From: DATNPX01 sp036702975
GTDB taxonomy: Bacteria; Cyanobacteriota; Vampirovibrionia; Obscuribacterales; Obscuribacteraceae
Assembly: GCA_036702975.1 (NCBI GenBank)
Contig: DATNPX010000006.1
Span: forward strand, 124,001-188,000
DNA length: 64,000 nt
Direction: 5' to 3'
Under the pieces are notes generated by a model, which saw only the letters and a program-made list of their open reading frames with translations, searched no databases and was not told the origin of the DNA. Made by a program: the position numbers and the translations under genes. This document shows, piece after piece, positions 49,943-59,784 of this stretch (positions are counted from its first letter, which is position 1; each line of letters starts with the position of its first letter).

Positions 49943-51052
49943 ATGCTTTCAGTTTTCTGCGCACCAAGTCGCTATGTTCAGGGGCGTGACGCCACTTTGT
50001 CGTTAGGTTCTGAGATGCGCAAATTGGGACTTACCGGCCATGTTTTTCTCATGGCGAGCAAGTCTGCGCGAAAAAATCTCGAGCGAGTCTGGGCCGAGAC
50101 CTTTAAACAGAGTAGTTCATCATATTCGATATACGATTTCGGTGGCGAGTGCTCTCGCAAGGAAATTGGCGCAGCCAAGGCCGAAGCGAACAAGTGCGCC
50201 GCAAAGGTTGTTGTCGGAGCCGGCGGTGGTAAGGTTCTCGATGCTGCCCGTGCTGTGGCTTCTGAGCTCGATTTGCCAATTGTGAATTGTCCAACTTTAG
50301 CATCGAGCGATGCTCCTTGTAGCGCACTGTCAGTGGTGTATACGCCGGATGGCGAATTCGAGAGCTATATCTTCTACAAGAGAAATCCTGATCTTGTCCT
50401 TGTTGATACAACGGTGATTGCGCTAGCGCCACCTCGTTATCTTGTGGCTGGAATGGGAGATGCTTTAGCTACTTGGTTCGAAGCGCAAACGGTAATTGAG
50501 GCAAAGAAGAAGAATCAGCTAGGTGGTGCCACCACGATATCAGCGGTGGCGCTTGCTCATTTGTGCTTTGAGACATTGCTGAATGATGGACTGACAGCCC
50601 TGAGGTCAGTTGAAGCAAGAGTTGTGACGCCCGCCCTTGAACGCCTGGTTGAGGCAAATACGCTCTTGTCTGGTTTGGGTTTTGAGTCTGGCGGTCTAGC
50701 AATAGCGCACTCAGTGCATAATGGGTTGACCATGGTGCCTCAAACTCACAAGTACATGCATGGCGAGAAAGTCGCTTTCGGTTTGTTGGTTCAGCTTGTT
50801 GCAGAGGGAAAGCCCCAACTGTTAATCGATCAAATCATTATGTTTTGTGCCAACGTTGGTCTACCAATCTGCCTGGCAGACGTTGGAATAACGTCGCTCA
50901 ATGACGACATTGTGCGGAAGATTTCAGAGCGAGCCGCGGCTCCGGGGGAGACGGCGCACAACTCACCATTTGAAGTTACTCCCCGCCTGCTAGCGGATGC
51001 CTTGATTGCAGCCGATGCGCTTGGACGTCCGGTAAGGGGCTCGCGTATTTAA
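49943..51052 (+). CDS. Glycerol dehydrogenase-like (iron-containing alcohol dehydrogenase)
   Basis: 369 residues from the ATG at 49943 (AGAGGA upstream; the GTG 24 nt earlier is less favoured). Matches GldA-type dehydrogenases: SVFCAPSRYVQGRDAT, VVGAGGGKVLDAARAVA (NAD-binding GGG), PTLASSDAPCSALSVVYTPDG, GMGDALATWFEA (metal Asp), IAHSVHNGLT and YMHGEKVAFGLL (two metal His). It interconverts glycerol and dihydroxyacetone, or a related polyol, with NAD and a divalent metal. It converges with the POT transporter gene. Confidence 0.93.
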   Translation: MLSVFCAPSRYVQGRDATLSLGSEMRKLGLTGHVFLMASKSARKNLERVWAETFKQSSSSYSIYDFGGECSRKEIGAAKAEANKCAAKVVVGAGGGKVLDAARAVASELDLPIVNCPTLASSDAPCSALSVVYTPDGEFESYIFYKRNPDLVLVDTTVIALAPPRYLVAGMGDALATWFEAQTVIEAKKKNQLGGATTISAVALAHLCFETLLNDGLTALRSVEARVVTPALERLVEANTLLSGLGFESGGLAIAHSVHNGLTMVPQTHKYMHGEKVAFGLLVQLVAEGKPQLLIDQIIMFCANVGLPICLADVGITSLNDDIVRKISERAAAPGETAHNSPFEVTPRLLADALIAADALGRPVRGSRI

Positions 51053-51060
51053 CCTAACAG

Positions 51061-52515
51061 TCAGCGAATACCACTCATTAACTGGCGAACCTTTGGTGTC
51101 AGCACTCCGATGATCAGGGTAGCTAAAAGCCCGGCACCACCCATGGCGCCAAACAAGGTGACTAGGGTGGTCGTTGATTTCTCGTCGAAGAATCCACCTA
51201 GATAGCCGGCGAGATAATTGCCGAATGCCATCGAGAGAAACCAGAGCCCCATGGTGCTAGCAAGAAAACGTTGTGGTGCCAGTTTCGTTACGGTGCTCAA
51301 TCCAACCGGGCTCAAGCACATTTCACCTAACACCATGAAGAGATAGGCAAAGACGAGCCAGAGAGCACTCACTTTTCCGCCTGCTGCAATCATCGAGGCG
51401 GGTGCCATGAGACCGATTCCTAGAGAGAGTAGAAGCAGTCCATAAGTAAATTTGGCGGGGCTCGACGGCTGCTTGTCACCAAGCTTGATCCATAGAGCCG
51501 AAAAAGCTGGAGCCAGCACTATGCAGTAGACTGCAGGCACCATCTGCAACCAGCTAGACGGAAACCGGAAGCCGAAGATTTCGTTCTTTGTCAATTTGTC
51601 GGCGAACAAATTTAAGCTTGAGCCTCCTTGTTCGTAGACGGCCCAGAAGAACATTGAGAAGAAGAAAAGCACGCCGATGGCGCCAATACGGCTCCATTCT
51701 TCGGGGGTCAAAGCGAGTTGTTGCTTTGCTTGTGCGGACGCTCGCGATTGGTTCTCTGATCTTTGTTCGATTATCTTGATGGCACTCCTGTTTGGTCGCT
51801 CGCCGACGTTGGCTAATCGCTTACCGTTAAATACAAACTGCGCAAGCCCGAGCAGCATTCCTACGCCAGCGGCAGCAAATCCAAAGTGCCAGCAGGAGTT
51901 TGGCTCCAATCCGCACCTAACAAGTAGAGACTTGAACTGCTCGCTCTGTGCAAAATAGCCGCAGACAATTGGAGAGATAGCGGCACCGATATTGATGCCC
52001 ATATAAAAGATGGAGAATCCGGAATCTCGGCGTTCATCATTTGCGTCGTAGAGCCCTCCGAGCATAGTGCTGATGTTTGGCTTCAACAAACCAGTTCCCA
52101 TCACGATGAGAGCAAGTCCAATATAAAAGGCCGCGAGTGACGGTATGGCAAGAACAAAGTGACCGCAGGCGATGATAATTCCGCCGACTAAAACAGACAA
52201 TCTGGCGCCGAGCCACCTGTCGGCAATGATTCCACCGGGAATGGATGTCATGTAAACCATCGCTGTGTAAATGCCGTAGATTTTGCCAGCCTCTGCTGTG
52301 GACATCTGCAGACCGCCTTTTGAGGTCTCTGCCACCATGTACAAAATGAGAATTGCTCGCATTCCGTAGTAACTGAAGCGCTCCCACATCTCTGTGAAGA
52401 AGAGAGTCGTCATACCTTGGGGATGACCGCCCAGACCACCGGTGTCGTGGTGGGTGCCGGGAACGGTTGGCAATTCGGAGGAGGCGGTAGTCACGCAGTC
52501 GGTACCAGCTATCAA
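51061..52515 (-). CDS. Proton-dependent oligopeptide transporter (POT/PTR family)
   Basis: 484 residues from a TTG; a GTG at 52494 or the ATG at 52413 are alternatives, as no clear ribosome site exists. The POT signature is FFTEMWERFSYYGMRAILILYMV (residues about 38-60), with GGIIADRWLGARLSV and IGTGLLKPNISTMLGGLY-type motifs (GTGLLKPN) after it, and about 14 transmembrane segments. Imports di- and tripeptides with protons. In this window it pairs logically with the secreted peptidases. Confidence 0.93.
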   Translation of the reverse strand: MIAGTDCVTTASSELPTVPGTHHDTGGLGGHPQGMTTLFFTEMWERFSYYGMRAILILYMVAETSKGGLQMSTAEAGKIYGIYTAMVYMTSIPGGIIADRWLGARLSVLVGGIIIACGHFVLAIPSLAAFYIGLALIVMGTGLLKPNISTMLGGLYDANDERRDSGFSIFYMGINIGAAISPIVCGYFAQSEQFKSLLVRCGLEPNSCWHFGFAAAGVGMLLGLAQFVFNGKRLANVGERPNRSAIKIIEQRSENQSRASAQAKQQLALTPEEWSRIGAIGVLFFFSMFFWAVYEQGGSSLNLFADKLTKNEIFGFRFPSSWLQMVPAVYCIVLAPAFSALWIKLGDKQPSSPAKFTYGLLLLSLGIGLMAPASMIAAGGKVSALWLVFAYLFMVLGEMCLSPVGLSTVTKLAPQRFLASTMGLWFLSMAFGNYLAGYLGGFFDEKSTTTLVTLFGAMGGAGLLATLIIGVLTPKVRQLMSGIR

Positions 52516-52664
52516 TAGAGATTGAAGGAGCTATTTTACAACCTCGGTGGACAATGAACGGCTCCTTACATCTGAGCAAGGCTCGTTGAGATCTATTTAG
52601 TTAGCCTGCATAGCTGGAATAGTTGGCAACCGTCCCTGCTATATTTCAGAAAGGGAGTGAAGGC

Positions 52665-54461
52665 ATGAGCTTTGATTGTCAGTTATTCCTGAACGATTTC
52701 CCCGAGGCATTTTGTGTGCTCGATGGCGAATGGCGCTATGTCTTCGTCAATAGAAAATTTGTGGCCATGGTCGGGAAAACAGCTGATCAACTGCTCGGAA
52801 ATAAAATCTGGGATGTTTTTGAAGACGCCGAGCATTCAGCCTTTTTGCTCGAGTTACAGCGAATATCAGAACATGGCACAGCGGGCGAGTTTGTCAGCTT
52901 ATCGGCACTTTTAGGGCGATGGCTATCGGTGCACGCTTACCCGTTCGAGGGCAATCTGGCCATGATTATCTCGGAGGCTCATGATACACAGACCGCTGCG
53001 GTCAACACCAGAGAGAGTTATCTGCGGTTGTTGCTGAACTCAACCGGAGAAGGCATTTATGCTGTCAACAATAGCGGGCGGTGCACATTCGTAAACAAGG
53101 CTGCAACTGAGATGTTTGGTTTTAAGCCGGAAGAGTTGTTGGGGAAAAAGATGCATTTATTGGTGCATCACACACGTGCAAATGGTGCACCATATCCAGC
53201 TTCTGAATGTCATGTCTATCGGGCGTTTAGCCATGAAGAAGCGGTAGAAATCGACGACGAAATTTTCTGGAGGCAAAACGGAACCAGTTTTGCGGTTGAA
53301 TATACGTCTTATCCAGTCCGACTGAACGGTATCGTACACGGTGCCGTGGTTGCATTTAATGATATTACGCAGAGGAAGCTTACCGAAGCAGCGTTGAAAG
53401 AGAGTGAGGAGCGGTTTCGCTCGTTTGTTACTAACACTGCTCAAATAGTGTGGACGACTGGCCCAAGCGGCACCTTTGATACAGAGCAAGTGGAGTGGTC
53501 GCGCTTCACCGGCCAAAGTGTCGGTCAGTCTTTGCACTGGGGTTGGTTGGAAGCTGTGCATGCAGAAGATCGTGATCTAACGAAGAGCACCTGGCTGCAG
53601 GCTGTTGCGGCGAAAAGCAGCTACCAACATGAGCATCGAGTAAGAAGATATGACAGCCTATTTAGGTACATGATTGTGAAGGCAACGCCAGTCAGCAACG
53701 CAGATGGCACCGTTCGAGAATGGATAGGAATTCACACTGACATAACCGATCGTAAGACGGCAGAGTTGGAGCGCGAAAGACTTCTAGTAAGTGAGAGAAA
53801 AGCGCGTAAAGAAGCAGAAGAATCAAAACATCGCGCTCTTTCGTTAGCTGGCGAGTTGGCGGTTGAACGAGACAAATTGAATCTATCGAATAATAAATTG
53901 CAGGGTTTGGTGGATCAACTCGAAACCGCCGGCAAGTCACTCTACGAGAAGCAAGAACGGCAAGCCCTGATCACCCGGTTTTTGCGGGGAGCCAATAGAG
54001 TCGCGGCTCAGATTACTTCATCCGATGCGCTCGGTAAAAAATTTGACAATCTGATGATTACCTTGCGTAACGAATTTCGCATGAGTCACGCCGGCATATG
54101 GATATGCGAACCTTCCGGACATCTCTTGCTTCGTGCGGCTGAGGTTGGGCTCGCCGACGCACCATCGCGAGCGCTGGAGTCGCAAATAGACGTCAACATG
54201 CATTCATATAAACTTGGTTGGGTGGCTCGTTTGAAACGCCCGTACGTAAGCCACGACATAAGCAACGACATTCAAATGGATCAGGAATGGATTGCGGAAA
54301 ACAAAATAGTTTCGGCAGCTTTTTTCCCGTTACTGGAAAAAGACAGGCTGCTAGGAGTTATTGCGGCCTTCTCTCGGTATGAGTTGCCGATTGAAGGTGC
54401 AGATATTATCGGCACCATGGCGGCGGTTCTCGCTGCAACAATGAAACCTGAGCAGGAATAA
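52665..54461 (+). CDS. Triple PAS - GAF sensory protein without output domain
   Basis: 598 residues from the ATG at 52665 (GGGAGTG upstream). Three PAS units are visible: residues about 1-110 (AFCVLDGEWRYVFVNRKFVAMVG), 125-245 (GIYAVNNSGRCTFVNKAATEMFGF) and 262-380 (IVWTTGPSGTFDTEQVEWSRFTG, ending IGIHTDITDRKTAE). A coiled coil of about 70 residues leads to a GAF domain (LMITLRNEFRMSHAGIWICE onward). The protein ends there; no histidine kinase, GGDEF or HTH region follows, and the next gene is on the other strand. It may signal by binding a partner. Confidence 0.85.
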   Translation: MSFDCQLFLNDFPEAFCVLDGEWRYVFVNRKFVAMVGKTADQLLGNKIWDVFEDAEHSAFLLELQRISEHGTAGEFVSLSALLGRWLSVHAYPFEGNLAMIISEAHDTQTAAVNTRESYLRLLLNSTGEGIYAVNNSGRCTFVNKAATEMFGFKPEELLGKKMHLLVHHTRANGAPYPASECHVYRAFSHEEAVEIDDEIFWRQNGTSFAVEYTSYPVRLNGIVHGAVVAFNDITQRKLTEAALKESEERFRSFVTNTAQIVWTTGPSGTFDTEQVEWSRFTGQSVGQSLHWGWLEAVHAEDRDLTKSTWLQAVAAKSSYQHEHRVRRYDSLFRYMIVKATPVSNADGTVREWIGIHTDITDRKTAELERERLLVSERKARKEAEESKHRALSLAGELAVERDKLNLSNNKLQGLVDQLETAGKSLYEKQERQALITRFLRGANRVAAQITSSDALGKKFDNLMITLRNEFRMSHAGIWICEPSGHLLLRAAEVGLADAPSRALESQIDVNMHSYKLGWVARLKRPYVSHDISNDIQMDQEWIAENKIVSAAFFPLLEKDRLLGVIAAFSRYELPIEGADIIGTMAAVLAATMKPEQE

Positions 54462-54485
54462 CCTGTTGACCGCAGTCATGCGTTT

Positions 54486-55001
54486 CTAGAGCGCCATTCT
54501 GCCTGGCAGTTTTAGGGCGAACATCACACCGTGTTTGGTCGCCCGTGCCATATGGACTTTGTCCGTGCGATGGTGTTTATACGTTCTGTGAACATAAGCT
54601 TGGTGCACAACAGTTTTCTTCTCCGAATAAGTCGACATTGTGCCTGGGTGTGCTGCGACCGATTGTCCCTCGACAGGCGCTGGCTCCGTTGTTGTTATAG
54701 TACGGCTTGTCTGGGTCCACTGCTGTGGCGTAAATGCTCCGGGAGGAGTTGCCATCACAGTCGATCTAGTTGTCGTCACGGACTGCGTTCCACGTGCATT
54801 AGCATTTAGAGCGGATTGCGGCTGATTTACCGACGCCTGGGTAGGAGTGAGGGGCGGTGTTGCAATCGATGCCGGAGCGACCGCGGAAGTAGGCATCTGA
54901 GTCTGCGGTTGTTTATCGGCGTGCTGTCCCCACGTATAGCAACCTATCCCTAAAGCGGCCAGCAAACCTACCGCTATCGCCGGCTTAGTTATATTTTGCA
55001 T
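54486..55001 (-). CDS. Secreted low-complexity hypothetical protein
   Basis: 171 residues, ATG with CTAGGAGG upstream. A hydrophobic start (IAVGLLAALGIGCYTWGQHA) is followed by Pro/Thr/Gln/Ala low complexity (APVEGQSVAAHPG) and a basic, His/Lys-rich C-terminus (YVHRTYKHHRTDKVHMARATKHG). No conserved domain is visible. It converges with the PAS/GAF gene (24-bp gap). Confidence 0.6.
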   Translation of the reverse strand: MQNITKPAIAVGLLAALGIGCYTWGQHADKQPQTQMPTSAVAPASIATPPLTPTQASVNQPQSALNANARGTQSVTTTRSTVMATPPGAFTPQQWTQTSRTITTTEPAPVEGQSVAAHPGTMSTYSEKKTVVHQAYVHRTYKHHRTDKVHMARATKHGVMFALKLPGRMAL

Positions 55002-55139
55002 TGACTAACCTCCTAGTTTCATATGATTCTATGTTCAGGACGAGTGCCAGTTATTGGAAGTTGCGACATCATGAGAAAATAAACGATCATAAAGCGGCAA
55101 AATTTTTTCAGAATTTACTCCACTGTATGTCGCCACTGC

Positions 55140-55808
55140 ATGTCTAATGCAGTGGCATTTCGTATTCTGGGTTTATGCGGAAGGCACGAGGTGCTCAGGA
55201 AAATGAAAAACGCTAAAACCGCCGAAAGGTTCAGCTTGCAAGAGTTACTTGAATTTTTCCGACCGCATATAATTTACGCCGGTTCAGCATCCAGACAAAT
55301 GATGTCCGTTTGCAACCTGGTTCCCATGAAGCTTCAGTTGGTGAGCGGCCTCTGGGCAAGTAAATACAAGCAGACGCCAACGATTTGCAGGATAGATGTT
55401 GGCTCTTCAACCCCAGATCTTGATACTCTAGCAGCTATTCAAGCCGGAGCCGACATTATCGTTGACGCTGTGTTGCGTTCGGGAGATGCTCTGATTTCGG
55501 CACCCTATCTACTTCGCACGATTGCTCCACGTTCAAGAAAGAGTTCAATAACCCATCAGTACGAAGTTTGGGAATGTACAGCGGAGTCGCCGTCCGACCC
55601 GGTAATGCTCCTGGAGTTGTACGCTGCGGCTGAATCCCTCTATCAAAATACGGGCGCCATGGCGACATCCGTGTATGTTGCGGTTGCTGACGGGCAGCAG
55701 TTGGAGTTTGATACAACTGAATTGAAGCGTGCTTACGATCAGATCAAGCGCCTTTATTCCAGCTGTCGCAATACTGGAGAAGAGCCTGCAGCGTGGGGCA
55801 GGTTTTGA
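55140..55808 (+). CDS. Hypothetical protein
   Basis: 222 residues from the ATG at 55140; the ATG at 55203 (AGGA just upstream) would give 201 residues and may be the true start. No signal peptide or transmembrane segment. Alternating alpha/beta pattern, with ICRIDVGSSTPDLDTLAAIQAGADIIVDA and VYVAVADGQQLEFDTTELKRAYDQI as the most ordered parts. I do not recognise a family. It precedes the second kinase gene by about 170 bp on the same strand. Confidence 0.5.
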   Translation: MSNAVAFRILGLCGRHEVLRKMKNAKTAERFSLQELLEFFRPHIIYAGSASRQMMSVCNLVPMKLQLVSGLWASKYKQTPTICRIDVGSSTPDLDTLAAIQAGADIIVDAVLRSGDALISAPYLLRTIAPRSRKSSITHQYEVWECTAESPSDPVMLLELYAAAESLYQNTGAMATSVYVAVADGQQLEFDTTELKRAYDQIKRLYSSCRNTGEEPAAWGRF

Positions 55809-55982
55809 GTTTTCGGCAAAGGAAGACTCAAGACAGCCAGTAAACGGACTGTCTTTGAGTCTTTCGCCCTGTCGACATTAAAATTGTTGCGATTTAACCA
55901 TCGGCTCTCTAAGTCAGCCGTGGGTAGTAAAATGAGCTAAAGCCATCAATGCTGACTTGTCGCTGTTTGAGCCGGAGCTCTT

Positions 55983-56930
55983 ATGCCTTCACTGATTCAT
56001 TGTTCTGCGTGTGGTTATGTAGCGACAGCGCCGACAATAACAAAATGCCCTCACGACGGCACAGATCTCGTCAATCCTATTGAATCAGACCGCGCCCTAA
56101 GTGCTGAATATGAGGTTCTTCGCTGCATTGGTGCAGGGGGAATGGGCGTTATTTTCAAGTGTCAGCGGCGCAAGGATGGAAAACTTGTCGCCATTAAGAT
56201 GCTGCATCCTCACCTGGCCGAAGACGAAGAGTCGATGAGCCGCTTCGAAATAGAACTGCGCGCCGTTTGTCTTTTGTCACATCCCAATATCATAGTTATC
56301 CACGACCTCGGAGTGGCCGATTCCGGTGTTCCCTATATGGTCATGGATTTTGTCGACGGCAAAGACCTTCTCGACATTCTATCGAAAGAAGGTGCTATGT
56401 CGCAGGACAGATTCATCAACATCTTCACGCAGGTCTGTGGAGCAATGGCCCATGCACACGAGCGTTCAATCCTCCACCGCGATATCAAACCCGACAACAT
56501 CATGCTTACCCGCAACGAACGCGGACGGGAAGTTGTGCGGCTCATGGACTTTGGTATCGCCCGTCTTTTGACTGATTCTGCTCGTGGTGTAGCTCGTTTG
56601 ACGAAACCAGGGCAGGCGGTCGGTTCTCCCATGTATATGAGCCCAGAACAAGCGCGCGGTAAGGAGATTGACCATCGATCGGACCTCTATTCGCTCGGTC
56701 TGGTTATGTACGAGACACTGACAGGTGTGCCCGCGTTTCAAGGAGAGACCGTCTACAAGACGCTGGTGATGCAGTTGACTGAAAAGCCAAAACCGATGGC
56801 TACACATAGGCTCGGTATCGATCCTCGTTTAGAAGCGATAGTCACGCGCCTAACTGAGAAAGCACCAGATAGTCGGTATCAGTCGATGCTTGATGTACAG
56901 CGTGATTTGGATTTGATGCGAAGTTGGTGA
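55983..56930 (+). CDS. Soluble Ser/Thr protein kinase with N-terminal zinc ribbon
   Basis: 315 residues. A short N-terminal Cys cluster (C7, C10, C22 in HCSACGYV..TKCPHDG) resembles half of a zinc ribbon. The kinase domain fills residues about 43-312: GAGGMGVIFKC, K72 in LVAIKML, HRDIKPDN with D167, MDFGIARLL, and SPMYMSPEQARGKEIDHRSDLYSLGLVMYE. All catalytic residues are present. No transmembrane helix follows, unlike the kinase at 6857, so it acts in the cytoplasm. Substrates are unknown. Confidence 0.92.
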   Translation: MPSLIHCSACGYVATAPTITKCPHDGTDLVNPIESDRALSAEYEVLRCIGAGGMGVIFKCQRRKDGKLVAIKMLHPHLAEDEESMSRFEIELRAVCLLSHPNIIVIHDLGVADSGVPYMVMDFVDGKDLLDILSKEGAMSQDRFINIFTQVCGAMAHAHERSILHRDIKPDNIMLTRNERGREVVRLMDFGIARLLTDSARGVARLTKPGQAVGSPMYMSPEQARGKEIDHRSDLYSLGLVMYETLTGVPAFQGETVYKTLVMQLTEKPKPMATHRLGIDPRLEAIVTRLTEKAPDSRYQSMLDVQRDLDLMRSW

Positions 56931-56938
56931 TAAACAGA

Positions 56939-58189
56939 TCAGGCCGTAACAAACGGATCTCCGTTTGGCGCGAAGTCTGGAAAGATTTCAGCCAGCGCTG
57001 CCTTTGATACATGTATCTGTTCGTTCAGGGTCCAGCAAAGAACGCTGCGGAAATCTGTGCTTGTTGGCAAGTCTCGTCCTTCGTTGAGCGCTGTTGGTGA
57101 TAATCCATCCCAGCGACCGTAGACCTTGCCACCGCGAACGGTGCCTCCAAGGAGCCACATCACATTACCGTGCCCGTGGTCGGTGCCACCATTGCCATTC
57201 TCTTTTGCTGTGCGTCCAAATTCAGACATGACGACAATGGTTGTATCTTTGTACAGTGGACCTAATCCAGTGCAAAGATCTGCAAGCCCTGTCCCGAGCG
57301 GCACCAGGTGTTGGGCTAACTGTCCCGAGCCCGCGCCCTGGTTGACGTGCGTATCCCAGCCGCCAAGGTCCATGAAGGCGACTTGAATACTTTTGTCCTT
57401 TCGAAACAGGTTTGCCAGTTGTGTCCCGAATCCTCGGAAGTTTTTTGGCAAGGGCGCGCCACGATTTGCCTGAACCTGTTCAGGATCCAGTTTCTCTTTT
57501 TTCTCGTCCAAGGCATCATTTATGGTGCGGTGAGCAGCCATTCCTTCCGAGAAAGCCTTGCCCAGGTAGTCGGTTCTGCCTTTATACATTTCTTCGAAAC
57601 ACTGCTGAATCACCGGATGGTCAACAGGAATCGGCTTACTCTTATCACCTCTGTCAACGGTTGCTACAACAGCCGTCCCCGAAAATATGCGTGGCAGAAT
57701 GGGACCAAAACTAATTGCTTGTACAGGCGAATGCTTGCTTGGGAGTTGCGTTACCAGGCGGTTCATCCAGCCACTTCCAATGAGTTTCCTCCCTGGTGTG
57801 CCGCTTTCCATGTAGTCTTGAGCATCGAAATGAGAACGTGATGGATCGGGCGAACCAGATGAATGCACAAAGGCCAACTGTTTGCTGTTCCAATAGGGCA
57901 TCAATGGTGAAAGGGCCGGATGTAAACCGAAATGACCGTCAAGGTTTAAGGCACCAGTGGCGGAGCCAGGTCTTGGAAGAGCGATCGTCGGGCGAATCGA
58001 GTAATAAAGCGAGTCACCGTACGGCGCCACAACGTTCAGACCATCTACGCCTCCGCGCAAAAGAATGACGATCAACTTTTTGCGGTCAACATCGTCAGTG
58101 CCGTTACTGTATGCCCATCCTCGCACACCAGGGACCATGAAGGACAATGATGTCAAAGCGGCAGAACGTAAAAATTCGCGTCGGTTCAT
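56939..58189 (-). CDS. DUF1501 protein (Tat-exported)
   Basis: 416 residues from the ATG at 58189 (GAGGA 9 nt upstream), which starts the Tat signal MNRREFLRSAAL; another ATG at 58204 overlaps the upstream stop as ATGA. The DUF1501 pattern is clear: LIVILLRGGVDGLNVVAPYGD, HFDAQDYMESGTPG, VAFMDLGGWDTHVNQG, MSEFGRTAKENGNGGTDHGHGN, and WLLGGTVRGGKVYGRW. The family belongs to the alkaline-phosphatase-like/sulfatase-like fold but its reaction is unknown. It is coupled with the DUF1800 gene upstream, a well-known pairing in bacteria. Confidence 0.92.
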   Translation of the reverse strand: MNRREFLRSAALTSLSFMVPGVRGWAYSNGTDDVDRKKLIVILLRGGVDGLNVVAPYGDSLYYSIRPTIALPRPGSATGALNLDGHFGLHPALSPLMPYWNSKQLAFVHSSGSPDPSRSHFDAQDYMESGTPGRKLIGSGWMNRLVTQLPSKHSPVQAISFGPILPRIFSGTAVVATVDRGDKSKPIPVDHPVIQQCFEEMYKGRTDYLGKAFSEGMAAHRTINDALDEKKEKLDPEQVQANRGAPLPKNFRGFGTQLANLFRKDKSIQVAFMDLGGWDTHVNQGAGSGQLAQHLVPLGTGLADLCTGLGPLYKDTTIVVMSEFGRTAKENGNGGTDHGHGNVMWLLGGTVRGGKVYGRWDGLSPTALNEGRDLPTSTDFRSVLCWTLNEQIHVSKAALAEIFPDFAPNGDPFVTA

Positions 58190-58200
58190 TTTCAAAGTCC

Positions 58201-59784
58201 TCAATATTTCATGAATTCCGGACTTCCCAATATCAGTGCTGAACGCAATATGTCAGGTGCCTTCATAATCGCTTTGACTGTTTGAGCGGAGAATTGATTT
58301 CCCAGTGTTGCTCCCAATCTGCGGTATTCAATAGCGTAAGGTGAGGCTTCCGGGATACCACCAGATGCTATGGTAGTGGCAAATGTGATGCGCTTAAGTA
58401 AAGTATCAGGATTAACCCACGCTTCCCGTGTGTTTTTGTATCCATCTGGTGTCAAGCAGGAGTACAAAGGCATACCCTGACCCTTCAGAAATTCAGTTGC
58501 GAAGTAGTATTGACCGGGTTTTGCGTCCGCTGCTCGCAATGTGGAAACAACATACCTAATCGGACTCTTGAACTTACCATCATTGTAAGTTTCGTTCCAA
58601 AACTCAGGACTTTTGAACATTGTGGTGAGAACCGACTTGATATCACCATCAGTCTGAGTCCAGGTGGCTGCCATTTTTGCAACGAGCGATGAAGGTGGTT
58701 TGTCCGCGACAAAATACTGTGCGAGCTGGAAACTAAGATGACGTGCTGTAGACGGGTGCCTGAGCAATATTCCCAGAGCTTCATCAATCTCCGATTCGCC
58801 TGTGCCTCGGATGGTGTGTCCGAGTAGAATCTTGGTGCCAAAATCATGGCGGCTGGAATCGAATATGCAACCATTTCCGGTGCCTCGCTCCATTCCTTTG
58901 GCGTCCTGCTTGCCAATTCCCAGTCCGGTCAAAATACGCGCCAGCTCGGTGACGTCTTTTTGCGTGTAGCCGCCATCGACACCAAGTGTGTGTAGCTCCA
59001 TGAGCTCACGAGCATAGTTTTCATTCAATCCAGATTGTGCGCCTTTTGCGCCTTTGGTCCCAGGAGCACTATTTTGCCAGTTGTCTAAGTAGTACAACAT
59101 CGCGGGATGATGGCAGGTTGCATACACCAGATCTCTGAATTTGCCCAAGGCATATGGACGAATCGCCTGTTCTTCGTAAGCTGCCGTCCAAATTTTGTCG
59201 AGCCCTTTGGTATAGCAAACGTTGAAATGATTGAACCAGAAATCCGCCATCACTTCTTGCAACTGGCGTGGGCTTTCGACTGCACGCAGCAGTTTGGCTT
59301 CCATCAAGTCTCTGACGAGTGAGTCCTGAACGCTTCGTTTCCCTTTAGGTCGTTGACGGCGGTCGTAAACGATAGTCGTTTGCATGGCACTCTTTTTTGC
59401 ATCGTTTTCGGCATAAGGCCCGTAGTCCTGGAACAGTTGCGGAGCGGACAGTCTGAATGCGTCCGAGCTGTGAATGAAGGATGAGACGCTGCTAGCTTCT
59501 CTCATGCTCTCCGGGTGCAACTGTTGCTGCAAATAGCCGTCAATGCCTTCGGCTCGAACGGCTTCGATGTCGCCTGGCTTGGGGCCGAACGAGGTGCGAT
59601 TGAGCAGGTGTAGAATGCGCGCTGTCGATGCATTACTGGCAGATGCGGCGCTAGCAGTGCTGGAGGCGGCCGGCGAGCTTGTTGGTGTTGCAACTGCCGG
59701 AATTGAAGACAGGCATGTAATCACTGCTACTAACAAGCAGCGGCTGGCAGACCAGAGTCTCTTACGGCTGATGTTTGACGACAC
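58201..59784 (-). CDS. DUF1800 protein (secreted, GTG start)
   Basis: 527 residues from a GTG; signal peptide ends AVATP, followed by a Ser/Ala-rich linker. Full DUF1800 pattern: ILHLLNRTSFGPKPGDIEAV, LREVMADFWFNHFNV-type segment (LQEVMADFWFNHFNV), YARELMELHTLGVDGGYTQKDV, DFGTKILLGHTI, and the C-terminal LFSPAVIKEPE-like SPEFMKY. The family function is unknown. The stop overlaps the start region of the DUF1501 gene (ATGA at 58201-58204), so the two are expressed and probably work together. Confidence 0.92.
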   Translation of the reverse strand: MSSNISRKRLWSASRCLLVAVITCLSSIPAVATPTSSPAASSTASAASASNASTARILHLLNRTSFGPKPGDIEAVRAEGIDGYLQQQLHPESMREASSVSSFIHSSDAFRLSAPQLFQDYGPYAENDAKKSAMQTTIVYDRRQRPKGKRSVQDSLVRDLMEAKLLRAVESPRQLQEVMADFWFNHFNVCYTKGLDKIWTAAYEEQAIRPYALGKFRDLVYATCHHPAMLYYLDNWQNSAPGTKGAKGAQSGLNENYARELMELHTLGVDGGYTQKDVTELARILTGLGIGKQDAKGMERGTGNGCIFDSSRHDFGTKILLGHTIRGTGESEIDEALGILLRHPSTARHLSFQLAQYFVADKPPSSLVAKMAATWTQTDGDIKSVLTTMFKSPEFWNETYNDGKFKSPIRYVVSTLRAADAKPGQYYFATEFLKGQGMPLYSCLTPDGYKNTREAWVNPDTLLKRITFATTIASGGIPEASPYAIEYRRLGATLGNQFSAQTVKAIMKAPDILRSALILGSPEFMKY

